From positions 1 through 50,048 of the forward strand of contig SFDP01000033.1 of the NCBI GenBank assembly GCA_004558185.1: a stretch of DNA of 50,048 bases, in the 5' to 3' direction. How positions within the stretch are numbered: position 1 is the first letter of the stretch; the number at the start of each line of letters is the position of its first letter. Shown here piece by piece: positions 39,530 to 47,772 of the stretch. The stretch comes from Lachnospiraceae bacterium. GTDB taxonomy: Bacteria > Bacillota > Clostridia > Lachnospirales > Lachnospiraceae. The notes under the pieces are model-generated. The model was not told the DNA's origin, searched no databases, and saw nothing but the letters and a program-made list of their open reading frames with translations. The position numbers were made by a program, and so were the translations under genes.

Positions 39530-41539
39530 TTATCTTCGCTCCTCCTTGAGTTCATCCAGGTTTTTGCGAAGCTCAGCCATCTTATCTCTAAGTACGGCAG
39601 CATTTTCAAAATCCAGCTCTGCAGCCGCTTTTCGCATCTGCTTCTCCACTTTGGCAATAAGCTTTTCCAATTCCTTACGGCTCATGGATTCCGGTTCCTT
39701 GGCAAAGGTTACTTCCTCCCTGGCAATTTCCTTGGATATGCTGATCAAATCACGAACCGCCTTCTTAATGGTCTGAGGAGTGATTCCATGGTCTTTATTA
39801 TATTCCTCCTGAATAATCCGGCGACGCCTGGTTTCCTCAATGGCAGTCTGCATGGAGTCTGTAATGGTATCTGCATACATAATTACCCGCCCTTCGGCAT
39901 TGCGGGCAGCCCGTCCTACCGTCTGAATCAAAGACGTGGAGGAGCGAAGGAATCCCTCCTTATCTGCATCCAGTATGGCTACCAAAGAGATTTCCGGTAT
40001 ATCCAGACCTTCTCTAAGAAGATTGATTCCTACCAGTACATCGAAAACATCCAGACGCATATCCCGGATAATCTGCGCCCTTTCCAGAGTATCAATATCC
40101 GAATGCAGATATTTAACCCGGATACCTACCTCCTTCATATAATCCGTCAAGTCCTCAGCCATCCTTTTGGTCAGAGTAGTAATCAGAATTTTGTTGTGCT
40201 TTTCCACTTCCTGATTGACTTCCGAGATCAAATCATCAATCTGCCCCTCTACAGGCCGCACATCTATTTTCGGATCGAGGAGTCCGGTAGGGCGAATAAT
40301 TTGCTCAGTGCGAAGCAGCTCGTGGTCTGCCTCATATTCCGAAGGAGTGGCAGAAACGAATAACATCTGATCGATTTTTTCCTCAAATTCCGTAAAATTC
40401 AGAGGCCGATTGTCCAACGCAGAAGGCAGTCGAAATCCATACTCTACCAAAGTGGTCTTACGGGAACGGTCACCTGCATACATCCCTCTTACCTGGGGAA
40501 TTGTGATATGGGACTCATCTATGATAATCAGGTAATCATTCTGAAAGAAATCCATAAGACAATAGGGTGTTTCTCCTGGCTGCATACCATTCATGTGTCG
40601 GGAATAATTCTCTATGCCAGAGCAGAATCCTGTTTCTCTTAGCATTTCTACATCAAAATTGGTACGTTCGGATATTCTCTGAGCCTCAATCAGCTTGTCT
40701 TCTCCCTTGAAAAAACGTATCTGCTCCTGACATTCTTTCTCTATCTCCATGCAGGCTCTGTTAATTTTCTCCTGGGGAATAACATAGTGTGAGGCAGGAA
40801 AAATAGCAATGTGCTCAAGTGAAGCATACATTTTTCCGGTCAGCGGATCAACCTGTGTAATGCGGTCGATTTCATCTCCAAAAAACTCTACACGAATCAG
40901 ATAGTCACCGCCCTCTGCCGGGTAGATTTCCACTACATCTCCTCTTACCCGAAAGCAGCCTCTTCCTACGTCCAGGTCATTACGGGTATATTGGATATCG
41001 ATCAATTCTCTTAATACCTGATCCCGATCCTTCATTTGGCCGGGCCGCAGGGATACGATCATTCCCTGATATTCCTCAGGACTTCCGATTCCATAAATAC
41101 AGGATACGCTGGCTACTACGATGACATCCTTTCTCTCAGACAGAGATGCGGTAGCAGAAAGGCGAAGCCGGTCAATCTCTTCATTAATGGCCGAATCCTT
41201 GGCTATATAAGTGTCTGAGGAAGGAATATAGGCCTCCGGCTGATAATAATCATAGTAGGACACAAAATATTCTACTGCATTTTCAGGAAAAAATTCTTTG
41301 AATTCTCCATAAAGCTGACCTGCCAATGTCTTATTGTGGGCAATAATTAACGTAGGCTTATTTAGCGCTGCAATTACATTAGCCATGGTGAAGGTCTTAC
41401 CAGAGCCCGTGACCCCTAGTAAGGTCTGAAATTGATTGCCTTTTTTAAAGCCTTCAACCAATTGAGCAATGGCCTGAGGCTGATCGCCTGTAGGCTTATA
41501 TTCACTGTGAAGTTTGAATATACTTTGTTCACTTCCCAT
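39530..41539 (-). CDS. uvrB: excinuclease ABC subunit B
   Basis: 669 residues from the ATG after GGAGGTAATTTT; an ATG at 41575 has no ribosome site. Walker A GVTGSGKTFTMANVIAAL (about 39-56), the beta-hairpin YYDYYQPEAYIPSSDTYI (about 92-109), DESHITIPQVRGMYAGDRSR near 335 and TLTKRMAEDLTDYM near 445, ILREGLDIPEISLVAILDAD near 500 and the C-terminal UVR coiled coil (KQMRKAAAELDFENAAVLRD) are present. It is the central damage-verification helicase, handing lesions to UvrC. Its promoter carries a LexA box. Confidence 0.99.
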   Translation of the reverse strand: MGSEQSIFKLHSEYKPTGDQPQAIAQLVEGFKKGNQFQTLLGVTGSGKTFTMANVIAALNKPTLIIAHNKTLAGQLYGEFKEFFPENAVEYFVSYYDYYQPEAYIPSSDTYIAKDSAINEEIDRLRLSATASLSERKDVIVVASVSCIYGIGSPEEYQGMIVSLRPGQMKDRDQVLRELIDIQYTRNDLDVGRGCFRVRGDVVEIYPAEGGDYLIRVEFFGDEIDRITQVDPLTGKMYASLEHIAIFPASHYVIPQEKINRACMEIEKECQEQIRFFKGEDKLIEAQRISERTNFDVEMLRETGFCSGIENYSRHMNGMQPGETPYCLMDFFQNDYLIIIDESHITIPQVRGMYAGDRSRKTTLVEYGFRLPSALDNRPLNFTEFEEKIDQMLFVSATPSEYEADHELLRTEQIIRPTGLLDPKIDVRPVEGQIDDLISEVNQEVEKHNKILITTLTKRMAEDLTDYMKEVGIRVKYLHSDIDTLERAQIIRDMRLDVFDVLVGINLLREGLDIPEISLVAILDADKEGFLRSSTSLIQTVGRAARNAEGRVIMYADTITDSMQTAIEETRRRRIIQEEYNKDHGITPQTIKKAVRDLISISKEIAREEVTFAKEPESMSRKELEKLIAKVEKQMRKAAAELDFENAAVLRDKMAELRKNLDELKEERR

Positions 41540-41563
41540 AAAATTACCTCCAAAACAATTTTC

Positions 41564-41592
41564 ATTATAGTACATCAGTCAAGGTTTGTACA
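41564..41592 (-). promoter_or_regulatory. promoter of uvrB-uvrA
   Basis: Minus-strand -35 TGTACA (41592-41587), 17-base spacer, -10 TATAAT (41569-41564), 25 bases before the ATG. Confidence 0.65.
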
Positions 41593-41600
41593 GCATTTTG

Positions 41601-41614
41601 CGAACATTCGTTCT
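41601..41614. promoter_or_regulatory. LexA (DinR) box upstream of uvrB
   Basis: CGAACATTCGTTCT has the GAAC-N4-GTTC core of the Firmicute LexA operator, with only the last base of CGAAC-N4-GTTCG changed. It lies 8 bases upstream of the uvrB -35 box, so LexA bound there should limit uvrBA transcription until DNA damage. Confidence 0.82.
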
Positions 41615-41634
41615 TTTGCCTTTGTGATATATAG

Positions 41635-41670
41635 GAAAAGTACCTGCTTTTCAAAAAACAGGTACTTTTC
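41635..41670. terminator. bidirectional terminator downstream of trxB
   Basis: Arms GAAAAGTACCTG and CAGGTACTTTTC (12 bp) enclose a T/A-rich loop, with T-rich tails on both strands (plus-strand TTTTCTATTC). It separates the trx genes from the uvrB promoter. Confidence 0.8.
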
Positions 41671-41805
41671 TATTCATTAAAATGAAAATATGAACGTAAA
41701 AAGAAGTTTAAACCCTTCCAGCATAATATCCCCAGCTATTATGCTTTCCCTTAGCTACACTGAATTTTTCCTTTGCTAATCTTTTGTTTATCTGTATCCC
41801 CGATA

Positions 41806-42732
41806 TCACTTATCCCGCTCTGCCAAATACTCATCCGCATAGTGGGAAGCAGTTGCTCCATCGGCCACAGCAGTTACCACCTGGCGCAGTGCCTTCTTCC
41901 GTACATCCCCTACCGCAAACACTCCGGGAATATTGGTTCTCGTGGTTTCATCAGCAACAATATAACCGGCTTCATCCAACTCAATCTGCCCTTTAAACAG
42001 CTCTGTAGCCGGCTGTCTGCCAATGCTGACAAAGACACCCTCAACAGGAATGGTTTCCCTCTCTCCCGTTTTTACATTTTCCAAAACGACACCATTGACT
42101 TTCCCATTATCCGTCAAATCAACTACCTTGCTGTTCCAGTGAAAAACTATATTCTTCGTCTCCAGCAGCGGCTCGTGATAGATTTTGGTGGCCCGGAGGG
42201 TATCTCTTCGGTGAATCAAATGTACAGTTTCGCAGATTCGGGAAAGCAGCATAGCATCGGCCGCTGCGGTATTCCCTCCACCTACTACAGCCACCGTTTT
42301 CCCCCGATACATCATACCGTCACAGTGAGCACAATAGCCCACCCCACGACCTACCATGACATCCTCTTTCTCTATTCCCATCTTACGGGGATTTGCTCCG
42401 GTAGAAATAATGACCACACGACTTTTTATCATACCGCTGTCTGTTTCTATTTCTTTGATCGCTCCTTCCAGCTTGACTGCAATCACCTCAGCCAGTTCTG
42501 TCTTTGCCCCAAATCTCTCTGCCTGCTGCTGCATTTTCTGCGCCAGAGTAAATCCATCTACTCCCTCTTCAAATCCGGGATAGTTATCGATCTGCATGGT
42601 TAAGGCCATCTGTCCACCAGCAGACAGCTTTTCTAAAACTACTGTATCCAGACCGGCTCTGGCGCAGTAAAGAGCTGCCGTATATCCTCCCGGACCGCCT
42701 CCAATAATTACAACGTCATAAGTATGCTCCAT
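41806..42732 (-). CDS. trxB: thioredoxin-disulfide reductase
   Basis: 308 residues. FAD motif VVIIGGGPGGYTAALYCARA (7-26), redox-active CAHCDG (about 133-138), NAD(P)H motif VAVVGGGNTAAADAMLL (about 146-162), and C-terminal FAD motif TNIPGVFAVGDVRKKALRQV (about 271-290). It reduces thioredoxin with NADPH. It is 24 bases after trxA, a dedicated thioredoxin system. A bidirectional terminator follows. The spacing of CxxC and the overall length are typical of the low-molecular-weight bacterial enzyme. Confidence 0.96.
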   Translation of the reverse strand: MEHTYDVVIIGGGPGGYTAALYCARAGLDTVVLEKLSAGGQMALTMQIDNYPGFEEGVDGFTLAQKMQQQAERFGAKTELAEVIAVKLEGAIKEIETDSGMIKSRVVIISTGANPRKMGIEKEDVMVGRGVGYCAHCDGMMYRGKTVAVVGGGNTAAADAMLLSRICETVHLIHRRDTLRATKIYHEPLLETKNIVFHWNSKVVDLTDNGKVNGVVLENVKTGERETIPVEGVFVSIGRQPATELFKGQIELDEAGYIVADETTRTNIPGVFAVGDVRKKALRQVVTAVADGATASHYADEYLAERDK

Positions 42733-42756
42733 TTGATTTGTCCTCTCTTATTTTCA

Positions 42757-43083
42757 CTATTCTCCAAGATGCTCCGCTATAAAGCTATCTATCTTAGCTT
42801 TAGAATCGGGAGCAACAATTTGGCCTGCCGGTTCTCCATTTTTAAAAACCATTATGGTCGGAATAATTTCTACCTGATATCTCTCTGCCAGCTCAGGCTC
42901 TTCATCGATATTGACCTTTGCAATCAGGAGCTTATCTCCATATTCACTTCCTATTTTCTCATAGGCTGGCTCGATTCTGCGGCAATAGGTACACCAGGGT
43001 GCCCAGAAATCCACTACTGCAGGCCGATGCTCTTCCAAAATCTGCTGATTAAACTCTTTGCTTGTTAATGCTTTTGCTGCCAT
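42757..43083 (-). CDS. trxA: thioredoxin with atypical WCTYC active site
   Basis: 108 residues. VVDFWAPWCTYCRRIEPAYE (about 23-42) places the redox pair at Cys31 and Cys34, with T-Y between them instead of the usual G-P. The cis-Pro loop IIPTIMVFKNG (about 72-82) is intact. The changed dipeptide should alter the redox potential toward more oxidising, a glutaredoxin-like shift that is known for engineered thioredoxins; here it is inference. It is paired with trxB. ATG follows GGAGGG. Confidence 0.92.
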   Translation of the reverse strand: MAAKALTSKEFNQQILEEHRPAVVDFWAPWCTYCRRIEPAYEKIGSEYGDKLLIAKVNIDEEPELAERYQVEIIPTIMVFKNGEPAGQIVAPDSKAKIDSFIAEHLGE

Positions 43084-43133
43084 ATTCTATTTCCCTCCAT
43101 TTTTTATTTTGTCATCACTTCTTTTTTAACCGT

Positions 43134-43160
43134 TGTATACTGTAATGATGTTAGGGTCAA
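43134..43160 (-). promoter_or_regulatory. possible trxA promoter whose -35 box lies in repeat family 2
   Basis: -35 TTGACC (43160-43155) is part of the repeat end CTTTTGACCCTAACATCA; -10 TATACA (43139-43134) lies outside it. Spacing is 15 bases, shorter than ideal. Confidence 0.35.
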
Positions 43161-43215
43161 AAGCCCCTAACTATGATACCTACGGATTGTTACATACTTC
43201 GTACTCCCACAATCC
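43146..43215 (-). repeat. half copy of repeat family 2 (right arm)
   Basis: Read on the minus strand it matches 21144-21213 with only two differences over 70 bases. It keeps the GGATTGT/ACAATCC hairpin and the inverted end CTTTTGACCCTAACATCA, but the left arm is missing. Confidence 0.8.
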
Positions 43216-43280
43216 TGCATCCTGTAATAGTAGTATAGCCATATCTTTTCCTGTTTTCTGTGACCTTATCACTCTTTGAT

Positions 43281-43332
43281 AAAATAAAAGGACTGCTGCA
43301 AAATTCCTTGTCTAAGGCTTTCACAGCAGTCC
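43281..43332 (-). terminator. strong terminator ending the candidate small RNA (and ctpA)
   Basis: Arms GGACTGCTG and CAGCAGTCC (9 bp) with extended G-U/A-U pairing and an inner CCTT/AAGG hairpin, then TTTTATTTTATC on the minus strand. Confidence 0.8.
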
Positions 43333-43433
43333 CTTCAGATAAAAGTCGTCATTGTTAGAGGAGCTAACATTTCCCAATCAAGCAAAGTCACATCACCTTC
43401 TGAATCCTTCTGTTTTCGAAGGTTTACTTTACA
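43288..43433 (-). ncRNA. candidate small RNA, about 145 nt, between ctpA and trxA
   Basis: It has its own promoter just after the ctpA stop, hairpins CCTTC/GAAGG (43421-43405 region) and TGTTAG/CTAACA (43372-43353 region), and the terminator at 43332-43281. An 18-codon ORF beginning GTG ACT TTG with AGAAGG close before it is possible. No known RNA family was recognised. Confidence 0.45.
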
Positions 43434-43439
43434 AAAGAT

Positions 43440-43468
43440 ATGTTACCTTAGTTTGTGGCATATGTCAA
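43440..43468 (-). promoter_or_regulatory. strong promoter between ctpA and trxA
   Basis: Consensus -35 TTGACA (43468-43463), 17-base spacer, -10 TAACAT (43445-43440). It points away from ctpA toward the candidate small RNA. Confidence 0.65.
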
Positions 43469-43493
43469 TATCTTTTTGACTGATTTATTATAA

Positions 43494-44723
43494 CTATTCA
43501 GCTTTTTTCACATTTTCACCGGAAAAATACTGAATGGCATTTTCCAACTGATTATCCGTTTTGTCCACATAATAGCCTTCTGTGTCAAATTCTATCTCAA
43601 TATCCGGTACTATCCCCTTTTCGTGAATATCATTTCCGTTGGGTGTGTAGTATTTACTTACTGTCAGCTTCACTGCAGAGCCATCCGAAAGAGAAATAAT
43701 CCGCTGTACAATCCCTTTACCGAAGGTGGTCGTACCCATGATCGTACCCACTCCGTAATCCTGAATCGCTCCTGCCAGAATTTCCGAAGCGCTGGCACTG
43801 TAGCCATTTACCAGAACCACCATAGGAACATCAATTTGATGATTGCCATCACAAGTATATTCCTCTCTTTCTCCATACTTATCTTCTGTATAAACAATCA
43901 GTCCCTTTGGCAAAAGCATCCGGGCAATTTCACACACCGTAGACAGATTTCCTCCCGGATTTCCCCGCAGATCCAAAATCAATCCGGTCATTTCTTTTCC
44001 TCTGCATTCGGCTAATGCTTCCGCAAATTGATCCGTTGTTACATCATCAAATTCCGTAATCTGAATATACCCAATCTTATTCTCTTTCATTTCCCATTCA
44101 ACCGTGGGACTTTCGATCTTTCTTCTTTCTACCGGAATATTGAGATAATCACTTTCGCCTTCCCTGATCAGCGTCAGGGTTACTGTGGTTCCCTCTTCCC
44201 CCTTAATCAAGGTCACGATTTCTGTGGTTTCCATTCCCTGTGCCAAAACACCATCTACTTCATAGATAATGTCCCCTGCTCTAAGTCCTGCCTCTTCAGC
44301 AGGGGTATTCTTAATAATCCCGCTGATCGTACAAAATTCATCCATGGCTCCCTTGGAAATGTATGCTCCTATGCCATAATAGATCCCCTCTGTCTTTTGT
44401 TGGATTTCTTCCAGCTCCTGAGCAGAATAATATACTGAATAGGGATCCCCCAGAGCACTGACCATCCCTGAATAAAGTCCATTTTCCATGGTCGCCAAAT
44501 CAGTACCGGTTAAGTAGTATTTATCAATGGTATCCTCAATCACCTTGATTTTTGCCGTGGTATAATCGCTTAACAGCTCTGACTGCTCTTTGCCATTTGC
44601 AATCTGCTTCGCTTCGTAAATTCCATAAACCTGCTTCCCCACATAGAGACAGCCCAGCAATAATACAGCAAGAAGCAGGCCGCTCAACAGCCCACTCCAA
44701 TACCCGTTTTTTTCCTTTTCCAT
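43494..44723 (-). CDS. S41-family carboxy-terminal processing protease (CtpA-like)
   Basis: 409 residues. N-terminal membrane anchor at about 10-34 (SGLLSGLLLAVLLLGCLYVG). PDZ domain at about 115-195 (YYGIGAYISKG; PAEEAGLRAGDIIYEVDG). Peptidase core LILDLRGNPGGNLSTVCEIA (about 248-267); the catalytic serine lies in GYSASASEIL (307-316) and the lysine in TTFGKGIVQ (Lys336). It acts outside the membrane. CtpA-type enzymes cut exported proteins. It ends the run ftsE-ftsX-M23 peptidase-ctpA, so it may process the division hydrolase; this is inference from gene order. Confidence 0.93.
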   Translation of the reverse strand: MEKEKNGYWSGLLSGLLLAVLLLGCLYVGKQVYGIYEAKQIANGKEQSELLSDYTTAKIKVIEDTIDKYYLTGTDLATMENGLYSGMVSALGDPYSVYYSAQELEEIQQKTEGIYYGIGAYISKGAMDEFCTISGIIKNTPAEEAGLRAGDIIYEVDGVLAQGMETTEIVTLIKGEEGTTVTLTLIREGESDYLNIPVERRKIESPTVEWEMKENKIGYIQITEFDDVTTDQFAEALAECRGKEMTGLILDLRGNPGGNLSTVCEIARMLLPKGLIVYTEDKYGEREEYTCDGNHQIDVPMVVLVNGYSASASEILAGAIQDYGVGTIMGTTTFGKGIVQRIISLSDGSAVKLTVSKYYTPNGNDIHEKGIVPDIEIEFDTEGYYVDKTDNQLENAIQYFSGENVKKAE

Positions 44724-44824
44724 CAGTAAGTGCCTCCTGTACTACCGTACATTCACTTTATTATCACTATATGCCCCTTTCCTTTCAGGAATACATTCCT
44801 TTGGGCAAGAGACATTTCTTTCTC

Positions 44825-46042
44825 CTACCTGCCCAAATAACTGTTAGGGTTAACGTATTGTCCATTCAGACGTACACCAAAATGCAGATGGTTTCCGGTA
44901 GAGCGCCCGGTAGTTCCCACTGCTGCAATCTTATCTCCCATAGACACCGATTGCCCTGCTGATACATATAGTGCTGATGCGTGCATATAAATCGTATACA
45001 GGCCGCCGCCATGGTTGATCATAATGTAATTTCCCATACTGCTGTTATAATCTGATGCTACTACAACGCCGTCATAGGCTGCCAGAATGGGAGAACCTGC
45101 CGGTGCTGCCATATCGATTCCGTTATGGAACTTCTCTACCCCCAGAGTAGGATGGATACGCCAGCCAAACTCATCAGAGATTCTGGTATAGGAAGGACAG
45201 GGCCATTTGAACATACCGCCATCATAAACAGGGGCATTGGCACCATTCAGCAGCTTCATCTCTTCCTGTACTGCTTTTTCCAGAGCTGCAATGGTAGCAT
45301 TTTCCGCAGCAATATCTGCTTCATATTGACGGATTGCCTCCTCCTTATTACTGATATCCGTTTCGTAACCGACAATCTCTTTTTCCTTCGTTGCAATCAA
45401 TGTTTCCAGATTAGCCTGTTCCTGCTCTACTGAGACTTTGGCTTCCTGCAAAACGGCCTCTTCCTCTTCCAGCTCTGCTTTACAAACCTCGATCAACTGT
45501 CGGTTCAACTGATATTCCTCCAGCTTCTGTCGGTCATAGGCAGAAATCGACTCAATATATTCAGCCTTGTTCAATAAGTCAGAGAAGCTGCTGGCTCCCA
45601 GCATCATTTCAAAGTAGAATTGATCCCCCTTTTCATACATAAATTTGATTCGGGTCTTCATCTCCTCATATTGTGTCTCTTCTACTGCAATTGCTTCTTC
45701 CAGCTCTGCCTTGGTAACCCTGATTTCTTCCTCTTTTTCTGCAATCAGCGTTTTCAGTTCCTGAATCTTATTTTCTACACTGGTAAGCTGACCGTCCAGT
45801 TCCTTCACATAATTAGACAGGCTGTTTTTTGATTTTTCCAGCTCTGCTACCATAGCCTTTACGTCACTGAGGCCGGACTGCAGTTTTTTTCTTTCCTCCT
45901 GTGCCTGGGCAATCGCCTCCTTCTTCTGACGTATACTCTCTTCCAACTGGCTGGTCGCCGAAACTGCCACCGGTTCCGGTAATGCTACTGCAAGAATTCC
46001 GGCAACTATAGCCAGACTGATCCATTTCCTTAATTTTCTCAT
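44825..46042 (-). CDS. coiled-coil M23 peptidoglycan peptidase, EnvC/PcsB-like
   Basis: 405 residues from the ATG after GAGAGGAATT; an ATG at 46105 would precede it by 21 residues of poor signal-peptide character. Signal peptide at about 1-29 (KLRKWISLAIVAGILAVAL), coiled coil about 32-260 (repeated Glu/Lys heptads, e.g. QEERKKLQSGLSDVKAMVAE), then LytM/M23 domain about 290-403 with FGWRIHPTLGVEKFHNGIDM (His and Asp zinc ligands) and HLHFGVRLNG (HxH). Such proteins are activated by FtsEX for septal cell-wall cleavage. It follows ftsX directly. Hairpin motif copy C lies before its start. Confidence 0.92.
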   Translation of the reverse strand: MRKLRKWISLAIVAGILAVALPEPVAVSATSQLEESIRQKKEAIAQAQEERKKLQSGLSDVKAMVAELEKSKNSLSNYVKELDGQLTSVENKIQELKTLIAEKEEEIRVTKAELEEAIAVEETQYEEMKTRIKFMYEKGDQFYFEMMLGASSFSDLLNKAEYIESISAYDRQKLEEYQLNRQLIEVCKAELEEEEAVLQEAKVSVEQEQANLETLIATKEKEIVGYETDISNKEEAIRQYEADIAAENATIAALEKAVQEEMKLLNGANAPVYDGGMFKWPCPSYTRISDEFGWRIHPTLGVEKFHNGIDMAAPAGSPILAAYDGVVVASDYNSSMGNYIMINHGGGLYTIYMHASALYVSAGQSVSMGDKIAAVGTTGRSTGNHLHFGVRLNGQYVNPNSYLGR

Positions 46043-46045
46043 AAT

Positions 46046-46080
46046 TCCTCTCATTCTGCTGCCTTGGCCGCATTTAATCC
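46046..46080 (-). promoter_or_regulatory. recurrent hairpin before ribosome site, copy C
   Basis: The minus strand reads GGGATTAAATGCGGCC, AA, GGCAGCAGA, then ATGAGAGG. The arm change (TGCGGCC/GGCAGCA) keeps six of seven pairs with copies A and B. The start is 4 bases on. Confidence 0.5.
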
Positions 46081-46135
46081 CAGGGCCTTTGCACATCTCA
46101 TTCATCCATTACATCGTTGCTGTATATCTCCTGCA

Positions 46136-47035
46136 TCATACGTGCAGATGTTTTCTTACTGTAGTAAAGCTCCCCATGAAGCCAATGCCAATCCCCACTC
46201 CTAGTGATACAGGAATCAGCGTGGAAAATATTTGCTCCACCGGTAAAAAGTTTAACAGGGTTGACAGCATAGTGAAGCGTTCTACCACATATTCAATTAC
46301 CGTACTGTAGATTGCATAAATCATTCCCAGAGGAATGCAGGCTCCAATAGCTCCAATGACCATCCCTTCTATGACAAAGGGAGAACGGACAAAAAAGTCT
46401 GTGGCACCAATATATTTCATAATATTGATTTCTTCCTTACGAACCTGAATTCCAATCATTACCGTATTGCTGATCAGGAAAATAGACACTGCCAAAAGGA
46501 TGCCTATGATCCCTACCGAAACATAGCCAATCAACGCATTCACTCCGCTAAGGGTAGATGCAGTCAGTTCTGAACGGTTTACCTGCCGGATACCTTCAAT
46601 AGATTCCAGGTAGGTAACCAGACTTCCCTGAAGGGCTACATCAGACAGATAGATCTCATAATTAGAGGAATTGGCCAAAGGATTCTCTGTAAAACCTGCA
46701 GAATACTCCTCACCGAAATAATCATCCTTAAATGTTTCCCACGCTTCATCTGCGGAAATATATTGGACTTTAGCCACCTCTGTACGTTTGGCAATCAATT
46801 CTCCAATTTCCTGAACTCTTGCCTCAGATAAACCCTCATCAAAGAATACGGTTACCGAAACCCCCTGTTCTGCGGTTTTAACAATATGCTGAAAATTCAT
46901 CACTACCGCATAAAATATACCAAAAAGCAGCAAGCAGGCGCTGATGGTCGCTATGGAGGCCAGAGAAAACCATGCATTTCTAAAAATATTACTGATTCCC
47001 TGCTTAAGGGTATAGAAAAATGTACTAATCCTCAT
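46136..47035 (-). CDS. ftsX: cell division ABC transporter permease FtsX
   Basis: 299 residues from the ATG that overlaps the ftsE stop (GATGAGGATTAG), with AAAGGTGG 8 bases upstream. First helix at about 20-43 (AWFSLASIATISACLLLFGI), a large extracellular loop of about 120 residues with the partner-binding region (VSVTVFFDEGLSEARVQEIG), and three C-terminal helices (IGYVSVGIIGILLAVSIFLI; VIEGMVIGAIGACIPLGMIY; last near the end). It binds the coiled-coil peptidase outside the cell and couples it to FtsE ATP use. Confidence 0.95.
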   Translation of the reverse strand: MRISTFFYTLKQGISNIFRNAWFSLASIATISACLLLFGIFYAVVMNFQHIVKTAEQGVSVTVFFDEGLSEARVQEIGELIAKRTEVAKVQYISADEAWETFKDDYFGEEYSAGFTENPLANSSNYEIYLSDVALQGSLVTYLESIEGIRQVNRSELTASTLSGVNALIGYVSVGIIGILLAVSIFLISNTVMIGIQVRKEEINIMKYIGATDFFVRSPFVIEGMVIGAIGACIPLGMIYAIYSTVIEYVVERFTMLSTLLNFLPVEQIFSTLIPVSLGVGIGIGFMGSFTTVRKHLHV

Positions 47036-47759
47036 CGATATAACCACCTTTTTCTTCGTCGCTTACAATCACACCTTTTTTCATAGTAACCACCCTCTTT
47101 TGCATCTCATTAACGATTTCTCTGTTGTGGGTTACTACCAGAACGGTGGTGCCTTTTTTATTGATCTGATCCAAAAGCTTCATAATTTCCCATGAATTTT
47201 TCGGATCCAGATTACCTGTAGGTTCATCACAAAGCAAAATAGGCGGACGATTGATCAATGCTCTTGCCAAAGCTACCCTTTGCTGTTCACCGCCCGAAAG
47301 CTGCTTGGGTCTGGCCTTATATTTTCCTGCCAGTCCTACCACCGACAAGATGGAAGGAACGTTCTTTCTTATTTCCCTTGTAGGTGTCTGAATCACCCTC
47401 TGGGCAAAGGCCACATTCTCATAAACATTGCGATCCTTCAGCAGACGGAAATCCTGGAAAACCACTCCCAGATTTCTTCTGTACTTAGGTACGTTTCTTC
47501 GCTTCAGATCCACCAGGTTCTGGCCGTTCACATAAATGTCTCCGCCGGTAGGCAGAAGCTCCCTCAGAAGCAGCTTAATCAGGGTAGATTTACCGGAGCC
47601 GCTGTCTCCCACGATAAACACAAATTCTCCCCGTTTAATCGTCAGATCCACTCCCGTCAAGGCCGGGGCTCCGGTGGCATAGGCTTTGGTAACCTTTTCT
47701 AATACGATAATATTTTCTTCCGGTATTATTTTGGTTCTGGTTCTCTTAAATAAGGCCAC
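47025..47759 (-). CDS. ftsE: cell division ATP-binding protein FtsE
   Basis: 244 residues from a GTG start after AGGAGAG. Walker A GDSGSGKSTLIKLLL (about 51-65), Q-loop VFQDFRLLKDRNVYENVAFA (about 99-118), signature LSGGEQQRVALARALINRPP (about 152-171), Walker B ILLCDEPTGNLDPKNS. A 20-residue basic N-terminal extension (ALFKRTRTKIIPEENIIVLE) precedes the usual FtsE start. It overlaps ftsX by 11 bases. It works with FtsX as a mechanical switch for the M23 hydrolase. Confidence 0.97.
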   Translation of the reverse strand: MALFKRTRTKIIPEENIIVLEKVTKAYATGAPALTGVDLTIKRGEFVFIVGDSGSGKSTLIKLLLRELLPTGGDIYVNGQNLVDLKRRNVPKYRRNLGVVFQDFRLLKDRNVYENVAFAQRVIQTPTREIRKNVPSILSVVGLAGKYKARPKQLSGGEQQRVALARALINRPPILLCDEPTGNLDPKNSWEIMKLLDQINKKGTTVLVVTHNREIVNEMQKRVVTMKKGVIVSDEEKGGYIDED

Positions 47760-47772
47760 TGTTTATACTCTC

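Larger units (their letters stand above)
43084..43493. other. 410-bp gene-free stretch with candidate small RNA and half repeat
   Basis: From right to left on the minus strand: a strong promoter (43468-43440), a hairpin-rich segment ending in a good terminator (43332-43281), a half copy of repeat family 2 (43215-43146), and a weak promoter for trxA (43160-43134). No obvious protein gene is seen here; the only small ORF is noted in the findings. Confidence 0.65.

Noticed and set aside
39437..40363. 308-codon plus-strand open frame opposite uvrB
   Set aside because: It lies wholly antisense to well-conserved uvrA/uvrB coding DNA, has no ribosome site or recognisable domain, and is explained by codon bias of the minus-strand gene.
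41773..42603. 276-codon plus-strand open frame opposite trxB
   Set aside because: Antisense shadow of trxB; low-complexity peptide with no family resemblance and no ribosome site.
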